Shown: piece after piece, positions 1 through 7,986 of the stretch
Numbering within the stretch: position 1 is the first letter of the stretch
How the letters are laid out: each line of letters starts with the position of its first letter
Assembly (NCBI GenBank): GCA_036268455.1
Contig: DATAUD010000113.1
Span: 11,445 to 75,444, forward strand
Reading direction: 5' to 3'
Source of the DNA: DATAUD01 sp036268455
GTDB taxonomy: Bacteria > Verrucomicrobiota > Verrucomicrobiia > Limisphaerales > Palsa-1400
DNA: 64,000 nt
Notes under the pieces: generated by a model
What the model was told of the DNA's origin: nothing
Database searches by the model: none
The model's input: the letters and a program-made list of their open reading frames with translations, nothing else
Position numbers and translations under genes: made by a program

Positions 1-621
1 TCCAAATAATCCAAGAAAACCCCGTCCGAAGTCCTCTGCGTGCGTCACCACCCAAAGCGATGAACCATCCCCGTGAATGATAATCGGCCGCCCCTTCTTC
101 AACCGGTCACACAACGTATAGCAACCCCACCCTCCAAGCGCGATGGGAAGTTGCGAATCGTAAGTCAGCGAAGGTCGCACGATGGTCGCCGGAAAACCTT
201 CCTCGCGAAACGCCCGCATCAACCTCTCCTCGCAAGCGATCTTGTTGCGCGAATATTCCCAATGCGGATTATGCAGCGGCGTCGATTCCGTAATGAGGTA
301 ATGCGCCGGCGGCTTTTGATAAGCCGAAGCCGAACTGATGAAAATATACTGCTTCGTACGCCCCCGGAAAAGCGCCAGGTCGCGCTCAATATCTTCCGCC
401 GTGTAAGCCACCCAATCCACGATCACATCGAACTGCGCATCGCCCATCGCCGCGCGCACTTGATCCGCGCGTCCAATGTCCGCAACAAGGCTTCGCGATC
501 CAGGCGGGTTTGTGTGCCGCTGTCCGCGATTGAGGAGAAACAATTCCCAACCCCTCGCCAGAGCCATTCGGCTGACAGCCGTGCTGATAAACCCCGTTCC
601 GCCAACAAAGAGGACTTTCAT
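1..621 (-). CDS. NAD-dependent epimerase/dehydratase family protein (3' end outside window)
   Basis: The reverse strand is open from an ATG at 621 to the window edge (207 codons, no stop), so only the N-terminal part is seen. It begins MKVLFVGGTGFIS, the glycine-rich NAD(P)-binding motif (GGTGFIS, residues 7-13) of extended short-chain dehydrogenases. A Ser-Ser pair near 96-97 and a Tyr-x-x-x-Lys pair (Y123, K127 in YSRNK) match the catalytic Ser/Tyr/Lys set. Such proteins act on nucleotide sugars or isoprenoid-type substrates; the substrate cannot be told from sequence. The gene runs away from the endonuclease-like gene at 975-2504 and shares its strand, with 353 bp between. Family assignment is firm, the exact reaction is open. 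Confidence 0.85.
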   Translation of the reverse strand, partial: MKVLFVGGTGFISTAVSRMALARGWELFLLNRGQRHTNPPGSRSLVADIGRADQVRAAMGDAQFDVIVDWVAYTAEDIERDLALFRGRTKQYIFISSASAYQKPPAHYLITESTPLHNPHWEYSRNKIACEERLMRAFREEGFPATIVRPSLTYDSQLPIALGGWGCYTLCDRLKKGRPIIIHGDGSSLWVVTHAEDFGRGFLGLFG

Positions 622-974
622 GCGTGGACCTGAAAGTGCCACGTCACCCGCCCCAGGCAAGCTCCAAAACCCCGCGGTCGGAATTGGTTCTCGATTGGCG
701 CGGACAGTCGCGAAAGATTACGGTTAGAATGCACAAAGCTTTTTAGAGAAATTTCCGGCCTTGCGCAAACCGGCGGTAAACAATGAGAATCACTCCCGCA
801 AATCCTGACGGCACAAGTGACTTTATTTGCGTCTAAAGACGGGAAGGAGTCTGGTCGCGTTTCAATTGATATGGCTATGTGGGCAAGGAGGCCCAATATT
901 TTGCGCATCGAGTACGCGATTAACCCAACGGGTTCCCGTATTCTGCGATGATACCCACATTCGAACAATTCGTT
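622..974. other. intergenic stretch with no convincing gene
   Basis: About 350 bases lie between the start of the epimerase gene and the stop of the endonuclease-like gene, both on the minus strand. Short open frames exist on both strands, but none gives a recognisable protein and the longest runs into the epimerase start. Two small perfect hairpins are visible: CGTCT/AGACG around 827-838, and CGGGTTCCCG near 928-937. I see no confident promoter or terminator. Confidence 0.5.
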
Positions 975-2504
975 TCAAGGCAGCGAAATGTTTATACGAT
1001 AAAACTCCTGCTGCGAACTGGCATTGGTGTCGGTAAATGTCACTTGACTGCCATTGGTGACAGCCGGTAGCGCCGCAAGCGGGGTCCAACCCGTGCTGGA
1101 TAAATTCGTCTCGACCTGCGGAGTGTACGTCCGTCCGGCGGCGATCGGGCCGAAGACCAGATTTTTCCACGCAGGTTGATTGCTCGTCACTGTGATGGAG
1201 AACGCGAACACGGACGATGAATTGGTCGGGTTCAGTCCGGCCACATATTTGAAATAATTGCTTTGGCCGGTGCCGTCGGCATCAAAGTTGGGTGCGGCGG
1301 CGGGATTTGTAACGCTGCCGAAATATTGGATTTGCCACGCCGGAAACCCAGTCGGAACGGGAATCGTGTAATCAGCAACCACCGGCAAATGATCGCTGGC
1401 GGTGGCAAGGTCCGCATAGAGACTGGGCGCGGTAATCGGAGCATTCGGCTCCAGATCGTTGTTCAATGCCGTGTCGCTGCCGGAACCAACGCTGCCTTTG
1501 TAAGGCGTGGTCCCGTTATTTCCGAACGCGTGATAAGTTCCGGGAACCAATGCGAGACCGCCAGGCGCGCCATAATAAACATTGCTCGTCATCACCTGGA
1601 AATCATCCCGGTAACGAAGATCGGTGGCGGATTCGGTTTTCAGGTTTAGCAAACTGTTTACGCCCCAGTCGATATTGGTTGCTTCGGAAACATTGAGCGG
1701 ATCGATCCCCTGCCCTTGCGCCGCGCCGTCGGGAGCGTTGGTGGCGATAATCGTAATATAACTCGCTTCGCCGCTGCCTGTTACATTATAATCGCCCACG
1801 TAAAGGACGCGGGCATTGGCAGGCAGGTTGGTTGCTTCGCCATTGCGGATAATTTGCGCTTCTTTAGCGCGGTCCACCAAATCCGCGGAAGTGGTCCCGG
1901 ATTTGTAATGGCTCACGTAAACGTAGAATTCATTCGTGGGCGACGCCACCACTCCGGCGGGCGAAAATGCGTACCGCACCACCTCCCGATATTCCCCGCT
2001 GGTCGATCCAAGCTGATTCGCGCCACCCGGAGGGTCCACACCAACCGAGGCGACAAGTTGGAGCGTTGTGGTGTTATAAACCAAAGCGTTGGGACCGTTC
2101 CCATCGTCCGTGACCCCGCCTTCTTCCGTTGCCTGATAGGGGCTCATGGCATACATGCCGGGTGCGTTGTAAAAGGAATTCAGACCGTTGACGATTGGCG
2201 CGACGGTGACCGGATTACTCGTTGTTTCTTCCAGCGCAAGAATATCCAATGGCTGTGCCGGGTCGCCTGCCAGGATTTCCTCCCCGATGCCTTCAACCAC
2301 ACCGCCCTGTTCCACCGTGCCGCCACCGGAAGGGGCGATCAACCCGGGCAATGGGGTCGTGGCGCCATTGATATCATCCTCAATATTATACGCGGCGATC
2401 CGCAAAGTTTGGATACCATTGGTGGAAGCGCTGGCGGTGGCGCCGCAAGCCGAGCAAAGCAACGCAAAAGTCAAAAAGAAACGAATTTTCGAGAACCTAA
2501 TCAT
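975..2504 (-). CDS. secreted endonuclease/exonuclease/phosphatase-fold protein
   Basis: A 509-residue protein with an N-terminal signal peptide (hydrophobic FFLTFALLCSACGATASA, about 9-26). Motifs of the DNase I-like EEP superfamily occur in order: RIAAYNIED (35-43), ILALEE (88-93, the metal-binding Glu), SHYKSG (198-203), VGDYN (236-240) and SDHLPVV (370-376, catalytic Asp-His). After about residue 385 comes a FPAWQIQYFG segment with DADGTGQSNYFKYVAGLNP. This resembles the calcium-loop C-terminal region seen on many verrucomicrobial secreted proteins. It probably hydrolyses phosphodiester or phosphomonoester bonds outside the cytoplasm; substrate unknown. The next gene (serine acetyltransferase) starts divergently 85 bp away. 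Confidence 0.85.
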   Translation of the reverse strand: MIRFSKIRFFLTFALLCSACGATASASTNGIQTLRIAAYNIEDDINGATTPLPGLIAPSGGGTVEQGGVVEGIGEEILAGDPAQPLDILALEETTSNPVTVAPIVNGLNSFYNAPGMYAMSPYQATEEGGVTDDGNGPNALVYNTTTLQLVASVGVDPPGGANQLGSTSGEYREVVRYAFSPAGVVASPTNEFYVYVSHYKSGTTSADLVDRAKEAQIIRNGEATNLPANARVLYVGDYNVTGSGEASYITIIATNAPDGAAQGQGIDPLNVSEATNIDWGVNSLLNLKTESATDLRYRDDFQVMTSNVYYGAPGGLALVPGTYHAFGNNGTTPYKGSVGSGSDTALNNDLEPNAPITAPSLYADLATASDHLPVVADYTIPVPTGFPAWQIQYFGSVTNPAAAPNFDADGTGQSNYFKYVAGLNPTNSSSVFAFSITVTSNQPAWKNLVFGPIAAGRTYTPQVETNLSSTGWTPLAALPAVTNGSQVTFTDTNASSQQEFYRINISLP

Positions 2505-2554
2505 ATCCCGATATTGTTTAACACTTCTCCATGACTCGCGCCAGTGGGGACAGC

Positions 2555-2583
2555 TTGCCTTTCGAGGCCGTCTGCGAGATACT
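2555..2583 (+). promoter_or_regulatory. putative promoter of the serine acetyltransferase gene, leaderless layout
   Basis: TTGCCT (2555-2560), a 17-base spacer and GATACT (2578-2583) form a plausible sigma-70 promoter. The GTG start lies only six bases after the -10 box, so the expected transcription start coincides with the start codon and no Shine-Dalgarno site would be transcribed. This is inferred from pattern only. Confidence 0.4.
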
Positions 2584-2589
2584 CTAGCG

Positions 2590-3498
2590 GTGAACCTGAC
2601 AGTTACCGAGTTGACTGACCGGCTGATTGCGTCTTACGCGCGCGTCGGCGGCATCAACCACTTGGATGGCAAGAACCTTCCCTCAAAAACCGCAATCGCC
2701 ACCATCGCATGCGAATTGCTGCGCCTCCTCTTTCCGGGGTTTTTCGACGAGAAATCGGTCCATTCGTCACAATTGAAGGTTGATACCGCGACCTTGATGG
2801 ATTCCGTGCAGGAACGGCTCGAGGAAGAAGTTTATAAAAGCCTCGGATATGCGCCGCCGGAAAAACTGGATAAAAAAGACGCCAGCCGCCTGGCCCACTC
2901 ATTGACCCTGGATTTTCTAAGCAACCTGCCGCAAGTGCGCGACTTGCTCCAGACTGACACGGAAGCGGCCTTCCAGGGCGACCCTGCCGCGTTGAGCAAG
3001 GAGGAAGTAATTGTCGCATATCCGTTTATCGAGGCCATCGCGGTGCAACGCCTTGCCCACGAGTTGTATCTGCAAAAAATACCGCTGATTCCGCGCATCA
3101 TGACTGAATGGGCTCATGGCCGCACGGGGATTGACCTGCATCCGGGGGCAAGCATCGGATCGCATTTTTTTATTGATCACGGCACCGGAACGGTTATCGG
3201 AGAAACGGCGGTCATCGGCAAACATGTTAAACTTTACCAGGGGGTTGGCCTCGTGGCCCGATCACTGGCGGGTGGGCAATCTTTGCGCGGTCACAAACGG
3301 CATCCAACCATTGAGGACAATGTGACGATTTATGCCAACGCGACGATTGTCGGGGGCGAAACCGTAGTGGGCACGGGCAGCACCATTGGCGCGAGTGTTT
3401 TTTTGAACCAGAGCGTCCCACCCCACTCTCTTGTTACCTATGAGAAAATCGACATTAAGGTGACGACTAAACGGGCCAGGGTTGATTTTGAGATTTAA
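2590..3498 (+). CDS. epsC: serine O-acetyltransferase, EpsC/CysE family
   Basis: Makes O-acetylserine from serine and acetyl-CoA, the first committed step of cysteine synthesis. From GTG 2590 the product is 302 residues: an alpha-helical N-terminal part, then a left-handed hexapeptide-repeat acetyltransferase domain. The domain contains GIDLHPGASIG, FFIDHGTGTVIGET, GVGLVA and a final GVSxx-like SVPPHSLV stretch. The Asp-His of IDHGTG is the expected catalytic His motif. The frame stays open further upstream into the divergent gene, but those codons overlap the 5' end of the neighbour. GTG 2590 fits the promoter position and the family length (about 300 for EpsC, longer than E. coli CysE). It stands alone on its strand before the kinase gene. 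Confidence 0.9.
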   Translation: MNLTVTELTDRLIASYARVGGINHLDGKNLPSKTAIATIACELLRLLFPGFFDEKSVHSSQLKVDTATLMDSVQERLEEEVYKSLGYAPPEKLDKKDASRLAHSLTLDFLSNLPQVRDLLQTDTEAAFQGDPAALSKEEVIVAYPFIEAIAVQRLAHELYLQKIPLIPRIMTEWAHGRTGIDLHPGASIGSHFFIDHGTGTVIGETAVIGKHVKLYQGVGLVARSLAGGQSLRGHKRHPTIEDNVTIYANATIVGGETVVGTGSTIGASVFLNQSVPPHSLVTYEKIDIKVTTKRARVDFEI

Positions 3499-3570
3499 CG
3501 AGAAGAAGGAGGAGGAGCAAGTTTTGACAGTTCCCGAAACCTTTGTTGACGGGAGCGGGTCTATATAAAC

Positions 3571-5151
3571 GTGCCAGTGTTAATGGACACAATGCGACTA
3601 TGCCGGCAGTGCCGCGCGCCGCTTTCCGCGGAGAGAGCGGGCTGGCTTTGCCCTGATTGCGAAGTGACGCCGGGCCGCACGCCGCCGTACACGCTTTCTT
3701 CGGAATCCAGCCGCCCGCCGACGACGGAGGAAATCGCGCCGCTCTTCCCCAATTTGGAAATCCTCGAGCTTATGGCGCAAGGCGGAATGGGAGTGATCTA
3801 TAAAGCGCGCCAGCCGCAGTTGGACCGTTTGGTGGCGTTGAAAATCCTTTCCCCGGAATTGGGTTGGGACCCCTCTTTTGCGGACCGTTTCTCGCGTGAA
3901 GCCAGGGCGCTGGCGAAGTTGAATCATTCCAACATCGTCAGCGTTTTCGATTTCGGTCAAGCGGGCAAATATTATTATTTCCTGATGGAATATGTCGAAG
4001 GTGTCACGCTGCGGACGCTGATCGACAGCAAAGAACTGGGCGCTGACGAAGCGCAACGGATCGTTGTTGAAGTCTGCCATGCGCTCCAATTCGCGCACGA
4101 AGAGGGGATTGTGCACCGCGACGTCAAACCATCGAATATCTTGATCGACAAAAAGGGCCGCGTGAAAATCGCCGATTTCGGACTCGCCAAACTGGCGGCC
4201 AAAGACAACAAGGAGCAATTGCCCCGCGGCCAAACTACGATGGTATTGGGCACGCCGCATTACATGGCGCCGGAACAAATCGAAAAGCCAGGCACAGTGG
4301 ACCACCGCGCGGACATCTACGCTCTGGGCGTTATGTTCTATGAAATGCTCACAGGGCAATTGCCGTTGGGCCGCTTCGAGCCTCCCTCGAAAGTCGCGCC
4401 GGTGGACGCCCGGCTGGACGACGTGGTTTTTCGCGCGTTGGAAAAGGAGCCGGGCCGCCGTTACCAGCAAGCTCGTGAAATCCGAACAGCAGTCGAGACG
4501 GCGACGGGAAATTTTCACATATTGCCCGGAGAGGCCGTCCGCAGGGAAAATATTCCGGCCCGCCACAAATTTCTGGTTCGTCTGGCGTGGACTGCGGGGA
4601 CTGCGTTGCTGGTGGTGGTTTTCTATTTTGCGGTCAAAAGCTATTTGTTCCCGGAGAACACGGGAAGCATTCCATCCGGCGCCCTGGAAGCCTTCGGAGC
4701 CGGGCCGGAAGTGACCGGAGTGCAGCGGCGAATTATTAACAAGCTCCATCTCGATAAAGACCAGGTGCAGAACGTCAACAGGGTTTTGCACCGCTACGAA
4801 CGGGAATTCATCGGGCTGGAGCGGCGCCACACGGAACGGTCCAAGGACGCCGCCGGCCATATTCACATTTACATCAAACCTTTTCCCGCTGAAATGGATG
4901 AAATGATGGGGCGGATGTGGACTGATTTGTCAGTGGTCATCACGGCGCAACAATTGGCCGATGCCAAGACCCTGCACTTTGAGAGATTGTTTCCGCACAC
5001 CGGCAAAACTCCGGTAAACATGGAGGTCTGGCTTGAAAACGGGGACATTCACTACGTCGAAAGCCAGGAACCAGGCGCGACCAACGGCGGTCCCAAGCGC
5101 GCCCCATCGCAACACTGGTTCCTGCCTGAAACCCGGCAATCGCCTCCGTAA
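3571..5151 (+). CDS. membrane-anchored serine/threonine protein kinase with zinc ribbon
   Basis: A 526-residue Hanks-type kinase. A short treble-clef-like CxxC...CPDC pair (residues 11-14 and 27-30) precedes the kinase domain (about 61-315): glycine loop QGGMGV (70-75), VALK Lys91, HRDVKPSN (182-189), DFG (202-204) and APE (233-235). All catalytic residues are intact. One transmembrane helix follows (about 334-357). The remaining 165 residues are presumably extracytoplasmic and match no family I know. The start is GTG 3571; in-frame ATGs at 3583 and 3592 are alternatives that keep the zinc ribbon. A polypurine Shine-Dalgarno-like run sits at about 3500-3520 but too far upstream. Targets unknown. 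Confidence 0.9.
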   Translation: MPVLMDTMRLCRQCRAPLSAERAGWLCPDCEVTPGRTPPYTLSSESSRPPTTEEIAPLFPNLEILELMAQGGMGVIYKARQPQLDRLVALKILSPELGWDPSFADRFSREARALAKLNHSNIVSVFDFGQAGKYYYFLMEYVEGVTLRTLIDSKELGADEAQRIVVEVCHALQFAHEEGIVHRDVKPSNILIDKKGRVKIADFGLAKLAAKDNKEQLPRGQTTMVLGTPHYMAPEQIEKPGTVDHRADIYALGVMFYEMLTGQLPLGRFEPPSKVAPVDARLDDVVFRALEKEPGRRYQQAREIRTAVETATGNFHILPGEAVRRENIPARHKFLVRLAWTAGTALLVVVFYFAVKSYLFPENTGSIPSGALEAFGAGPEVTGVQRRIINKLHLDKDQVQNVNRVLHRYEREFIGLERRHTERSKDAAGHIHIYIKPFPAEMDEMMGRMWTDLSVVITAQQLADAKTLHFERLFPHTGKTPVNMEVWLENGDIHYVESQEPGATNGGPKRAPSQHWFLPETRQSPP

Positions 5152-5203
5152 GTCCCTCGTTTCTCGTTGCTCCGTGGCGCGGCGGGCACTAACATTGTCA
5201 AAC

Positions 5204-5959
5204 ATGGACAATGACACGATTCCTCTGTTTGCCCGACCGGACGGACGCCTTCCGGACCAACTTCGCCCGGTGAAGTTTCAAAACGGCATCGCTCCTTATG
5301 CCGCAGGCTCGACGCTCATCGAGTGGGGTAATACACGGGTGATTTGCGGCGTCACCGTCGAGGAATCCGTCCCGCGCTGGATGAAAGAACAGAACGTCGC
5401 GGGCGGCTGGATTACGGCGGAATATTCCATGCTCCCTTACTCCACTTTGACGCGAAAAGCCCGCGACATTTCCAAAGGAAAAATCGATGGCCGCTCCCAG
5501 GAAATCCAGCGCTTGATCGGACGTTCGATGCGGGCGGCGCTCGACCTTGAAAAAGCGGGTTCACGCACGTTTTGGATAGATTGCGACGTGCTGCAAGCCG
5601 ACGGCGGGACTCGCACCGCGGCGATCACGGGAAGTTTTGTCGCAATGGCGCTGGCCCTGCGTTCGCTCCAGGAGGCGGGAAAAGTGCCGTCCGAACTTGC
5701 TCTCAAACCCGTCGCGGCTGTCAGCGTCGGCATTGTGCAATCGCAGCCGGCGCTCGATCTTTCTTACGTCGAGGACGTCGCGGCATCAGTGGACATGAAC
5801 CTGGTGATGAACGGCGACGGGGAGTTCATCGAATTGCAAGGTACGGGCGAGGAAGCTTCGTACACGGAGTCGCAATTGGCGGCCATGCTCGCTCTGGGAA
5901 AGATCGGCATTGCCCGCTTGCTGGAATTGCAACAAGCCGCCTTGGAAGTCGAAACTTAA
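5204..5959 (+). CDS. rph: ribonuclease PH
   Basis: A phosphate-dependent 3'-5' exoribonuclease that trims tRNA 3' ends. From ATG 5204 the product is 251 residues, close to the usual 238-250. Family landmarks are RPDGRLPDQLRPV at the N terminus, GNTRVICGV, the MLPYSTLTR stretch, GRSQEIQRLIGRSMRA (about 98-113) with the phosphate-handling arginines, and the catalytic IDCDVLQADGGTRTAAITGS segment. The frame extends upstream into the kinase 3' region, but only this ATG gives the conserved N terminus. The stop overlaps the convergent alginate-lyase-like gene by four bases. Confidence 0.96.
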   Translation: MDNDTIPLFARPDGRLPDQLRPVKFQNGIAPYAAGSTLIEWGNTRVICGVTVEESVPRWMKEQNVAGGWITAEYSMLPYSTLTRKARDISKGKIDGRSQEIQRLIGRSMRAALDLEKAGSRTFWIDCDVLQADGGTRTAAITGSFVAMALALRSLQEAGKVPSELALKPVAAVSVGIVQSQPALDLSYVEDVAASVDMNLVMNGDGEFIELQGTGEEASYTESQLAAMLALGKIGIARLLELQQAALEVET

Positions 5960-7221
5960 CGGGTGCCAGGCCCGATGGGAATATCTTCGGGGCTGGCGAT
6001 CCACAATAGCGGCTGCGTGACGGCCATGTTGCGGCGAATTTCCAAGTCGGTTGGGTCCGCTTTCAGCTTTTTCCACAATTTAAAATATTTTGGCTGATGG
6101 AACTCCGCATAGGCAAGGAGCAGGCAAGGCTGGCGGACGGGCCAGCTCTCCCAGTGCATTACGTCCCGGCCGCGCCCATCGGCAAGCCACTTGTTTTTGT
6201 CGGCCAGATAGGGGTAGATGAAATCCACTGCCAAACGAGGCGCGCGGCCATCGGGCAATTGGAATTTCCAAAAGTCTTCTTGCGGCGTGGAAAGCAAAAC
6301 GCAGAGCAGAGCCAGATTGTCGGCTTGAAAAATGGAGTAACCGTAGGGTTTGGTGCGCTTGAGTTCGCGCGGAAAACTTCCGTCGGCGGCCATTTGATTC
6401 GGGAATAGAACATCCTTGAAACGTGCGCGGCACAATTCGAGCAGGTTCGTGTCGCCGGTCAAACGCGCGAAGCTGGCCAATTGCACGAAACAAGCGATGC
6501 TGTGATTGTTCGCCGCGTTCATCTCTTTGACGCCGTTTTTCGCCGTCGTCATCCACTGGATGTAATCGGAGAACCATTGTTTGACACCCCGATCCACCCG
6601 GGCATCGAAGGCGGGGGATTTTTCCAGAAAACGGATCGCCATGGGAAGTTCGGCGAGGTGCAGCGTGTCAATCACACCGTAGCTGTTGCCAGTGGCGGCG
6701 CCAACCACTGCTTGGGCATAATTGAGGTTGGGATTCATTTTTGTGGCATCGTCGAGAAAAAAGACCTTGAGCAACTCGGCGGCTTTGGGGACGTAGCGGT
6801 CATTCCCGGTGATGGCGTAGGCCGCGGCAAGGGCGGCGACAGCGTCTTTCATGTGGCGCATGGCCATGCGGTGATACTCGAAGTTTTTGGGATTGGATTG
6901 GCCGTCACGACCAACGTACGGCAGACCGTTTGATGTATTAAGATTGGGCCATTCGTAATCGGCATCGGAATAAAAATCGTGTGGGCCGCCGGCGCTGTTG
7001 GTGGCGCGGTGATTGGTGATGGCGGGTGGACGCAATCGCAGGGCTTCATCGGCCAGTTTCAGAATTCGCGAGCGGTCAAGATTGGCGACGGTCCTGATGA
7101 GTTGGGAATTGAAATCGGATGACGATTGAGCGAACCCGGTTTGGACCAGTTGGAAGAACAATGTAACAAGGGCAATTTTTCTCACAGTTCGAGTTCTATG
7201 CCGAAAATTCCGTTTTGACAC
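5956..7221 (-). CDS. secreted alginate lyase domain protein
   Basis: A 421-residue exported protein with a signal peptide (hydrophobic ALVTLFFQLVQTGFA, about 17-31). It resembles the alginate_lyase (PL5-like, alpha/alpha-barrel) family. It has DADYEWPNL (86-94), an internal helical barrel, and NNHS (238-241), corresponding to the Asn-His catalytic motif of AlgL. WESWPVRQP occurs near the C terminus. It is likely periplasmic or secreted and cleaves a uronic-acid polymer by beta-elimination, though many members of this domain act on other polyuronides. It is convergent with rph and has no polysaccharide-utilisation neighbours here. Confidence 0.8.
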   Translation of the reverse strand: MSKRNFRHRTRTVRKIALVTLFFQLVQTGFAQSSSDFNSQLIRTVANLDRSRILKLADEALRLRPPAITNHRATNSAGGPHDFYSDADYEWPNLNTSNGLPYVGRDGQSNPKNFEYHRMAMRHMKDAVAALAAAYAITGNDRYVPKAAELLKVFFLDDATKMNPNLNYAQAVVGAATGNSYGVIDTLHLAELPMAIRFLEKSPAFDARVDRGVKQWFSDYIQWMTTAKNGVKEMNAANNHSIACFVQLASFARLTGDTNLLELCRARFKDVLFPNQMAADGSFPRELKRTKPYGYSIFQADNLALLCVLLSTPQEDFWKFQLPDGRAPRLAVDFIYPYLADKNKWLADGRGRDVMHWESWPVRQPCLLLAYAEFHQPKYFKLWKKLKADPTDLEIRRNMAVTQPLLWIASPEDIPIGPGTR

Positions 7222-7257
7222 TCAAAAATTGATTTCCATCGATTTCGAAATAACCAT

Positions 7258-7285
7258 TTGAAAATAGTTGACTATTTAGTAGAAT
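7258..7285 (+). promoter_or_regulatory. promoter and operator of the TetR gene
   Basis: TTGAAA (7258-7263), a 16-base spacer and TAGAAT (7280-7285) form a good sigma-70 promoter. Inside it, GACTATTTAGTA (7270-7281) is an imperfect palindrome. It matches 10 of 12 bases of the perfect palindrome found at 7955-7966 just after the gene. The placement between -35 and -10 is what one expects of an autorepressor site. Confidence 0.5.
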
Positions 7286-7316
7286 TGAGTAGTGTGGAGG
7301 CTGTGGATAAGAATTT

Positions 7317-7934
7317 ATGGGCCGTGTAAGTGATGCAAAACAAAAGTTGATGGACGCCGTTCTGGAGTTGATCTGGTCCGGATCCTATGGGAATACGACC
7401 ATCGACCAGATTTGCGAGAAGGCCGGGGTCAAAAAGGGCAGTTTTTACTATTTTTTTGATTCCAAAGCGGATTTGGCAGCGTCGGCGTTCGACGCCAATT
7501 GGCAGGTGCGCCGCGCGGAATTGGATTCGATCTTTTCCTCAACGGTTCCGCCGTTGGAACGACTGCAAAAGTATTGCGATTTTAATTATCGGTTTCAGAG
7601 CGAAATCAAGGCCCGATTCGGCTTTGTGCTGGGTTGTCCGCTATTTACTTTGGGCGCAGAGGTTTGCACGCAGGAAGATGCGTTGCGGAAGAAAATTCAG
7701 GAGATTCTGGAATACAAACGGAAATACCTGGAATCGGCCATTCGAGATGCGGACGCCAGCGGAATGATTCGCGCTCCGGATTGGGCGGCGAAGGCGCGGA
7801 TGATTGTTGCTTATTATGAAGGTCTTTTGACGCAGGCGCGAATCCAAAATGATGTGTCGGGGTTACGTGATATGGCGAGAGGCATTTTTGCCATTCTGGG
7901 AGTTAAGGAAAAGGAGACGGTCGCAGCCGCTTAA
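7317..7934 (+). CDS. TetR/AcrR family transcriptional regulator
   Basis: A 205-residue regulator. The N-terminal 60 residues carry the TetR helix-turn-helix: NTTIDQICEKAGVKKGSFYYFF at about 26-47, with the typical KGSFYYFFDSKADL recognition helix region. The C-terminal part is the ligand-binding helical domain, which differs widely among members, so the effector cannot be named. A palindrome is present in its own promoter and an improved copy lies directly after its stop. The gene therefore probably represses itself and may also act on the sigma factor gene that starts 52 bases downstream. Confidence 0.9.
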   Translation: MGRVSDAKQKLMDAVLELIWSGSYGNTTIDQICEKAGVKKGSFYYFFDSKADLAASAFDANWQVRRAELDSIFSSTVPPLERLQKYCDFNYRFQSEIKARFGFVLGCPLFTLGAEVCTQEDALRKKIQEILEYKRKYLESAIRDADASGMIRAPDWAAKARMIVAYYEGLLTQARIQNDVSGLRDMARGIFAILGVKEKETVAAA

Positions 7935-7954
7935 AAAATTTTGAACATTTATTG

Positions 7955-7966
7955 GACTATATAGTC
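7955..7966. promoter_or_regulatory. perfect 12-base palindrome, putative TetR operator upstream of the sigma factor
   Basis: GACTATATAGTC is its own reverse complement and is flanked by TTG and AAC. It lies between the TetR stop (7934) and the sigma factor start (7987). It matches the imperfect copy in the TetR promoter at 7270-7281 at 10 of 12 positions. The AT-rich dyad resembles known AcrR/TetR-type operators. Binding is inferred. Confidence 0.5.
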
Positions 7967-7986
7967 AACTATGGAAGGAGAAAAAT

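Noticed and set aside
618..968. 116-codon minus-strand frame in the first gap
   Set aside because: Overlaps the epimerase start, no family, no ribosome site; residues look random.
1716..2534. 272-codon plus-strand frame
   Set aside because: Antisense to the exported EEP-fold protein; no recognisable domain.
3500..3566. strong purine-rich ribosome-like site followed by TTG and a 14-codon frame before the first kinase
   Set aside because: Frame is very short and not in phase with the kinase; probably 3' untranslated sequence of the acetyltransferase gene.
3598..4866. 422-codon open frame on the minus strand
   Set aside because: Antisense to the kinase gene with intact catalytic motifs; the product is Arg/His-rich with no recognisable domain, a GC-codon shadow.
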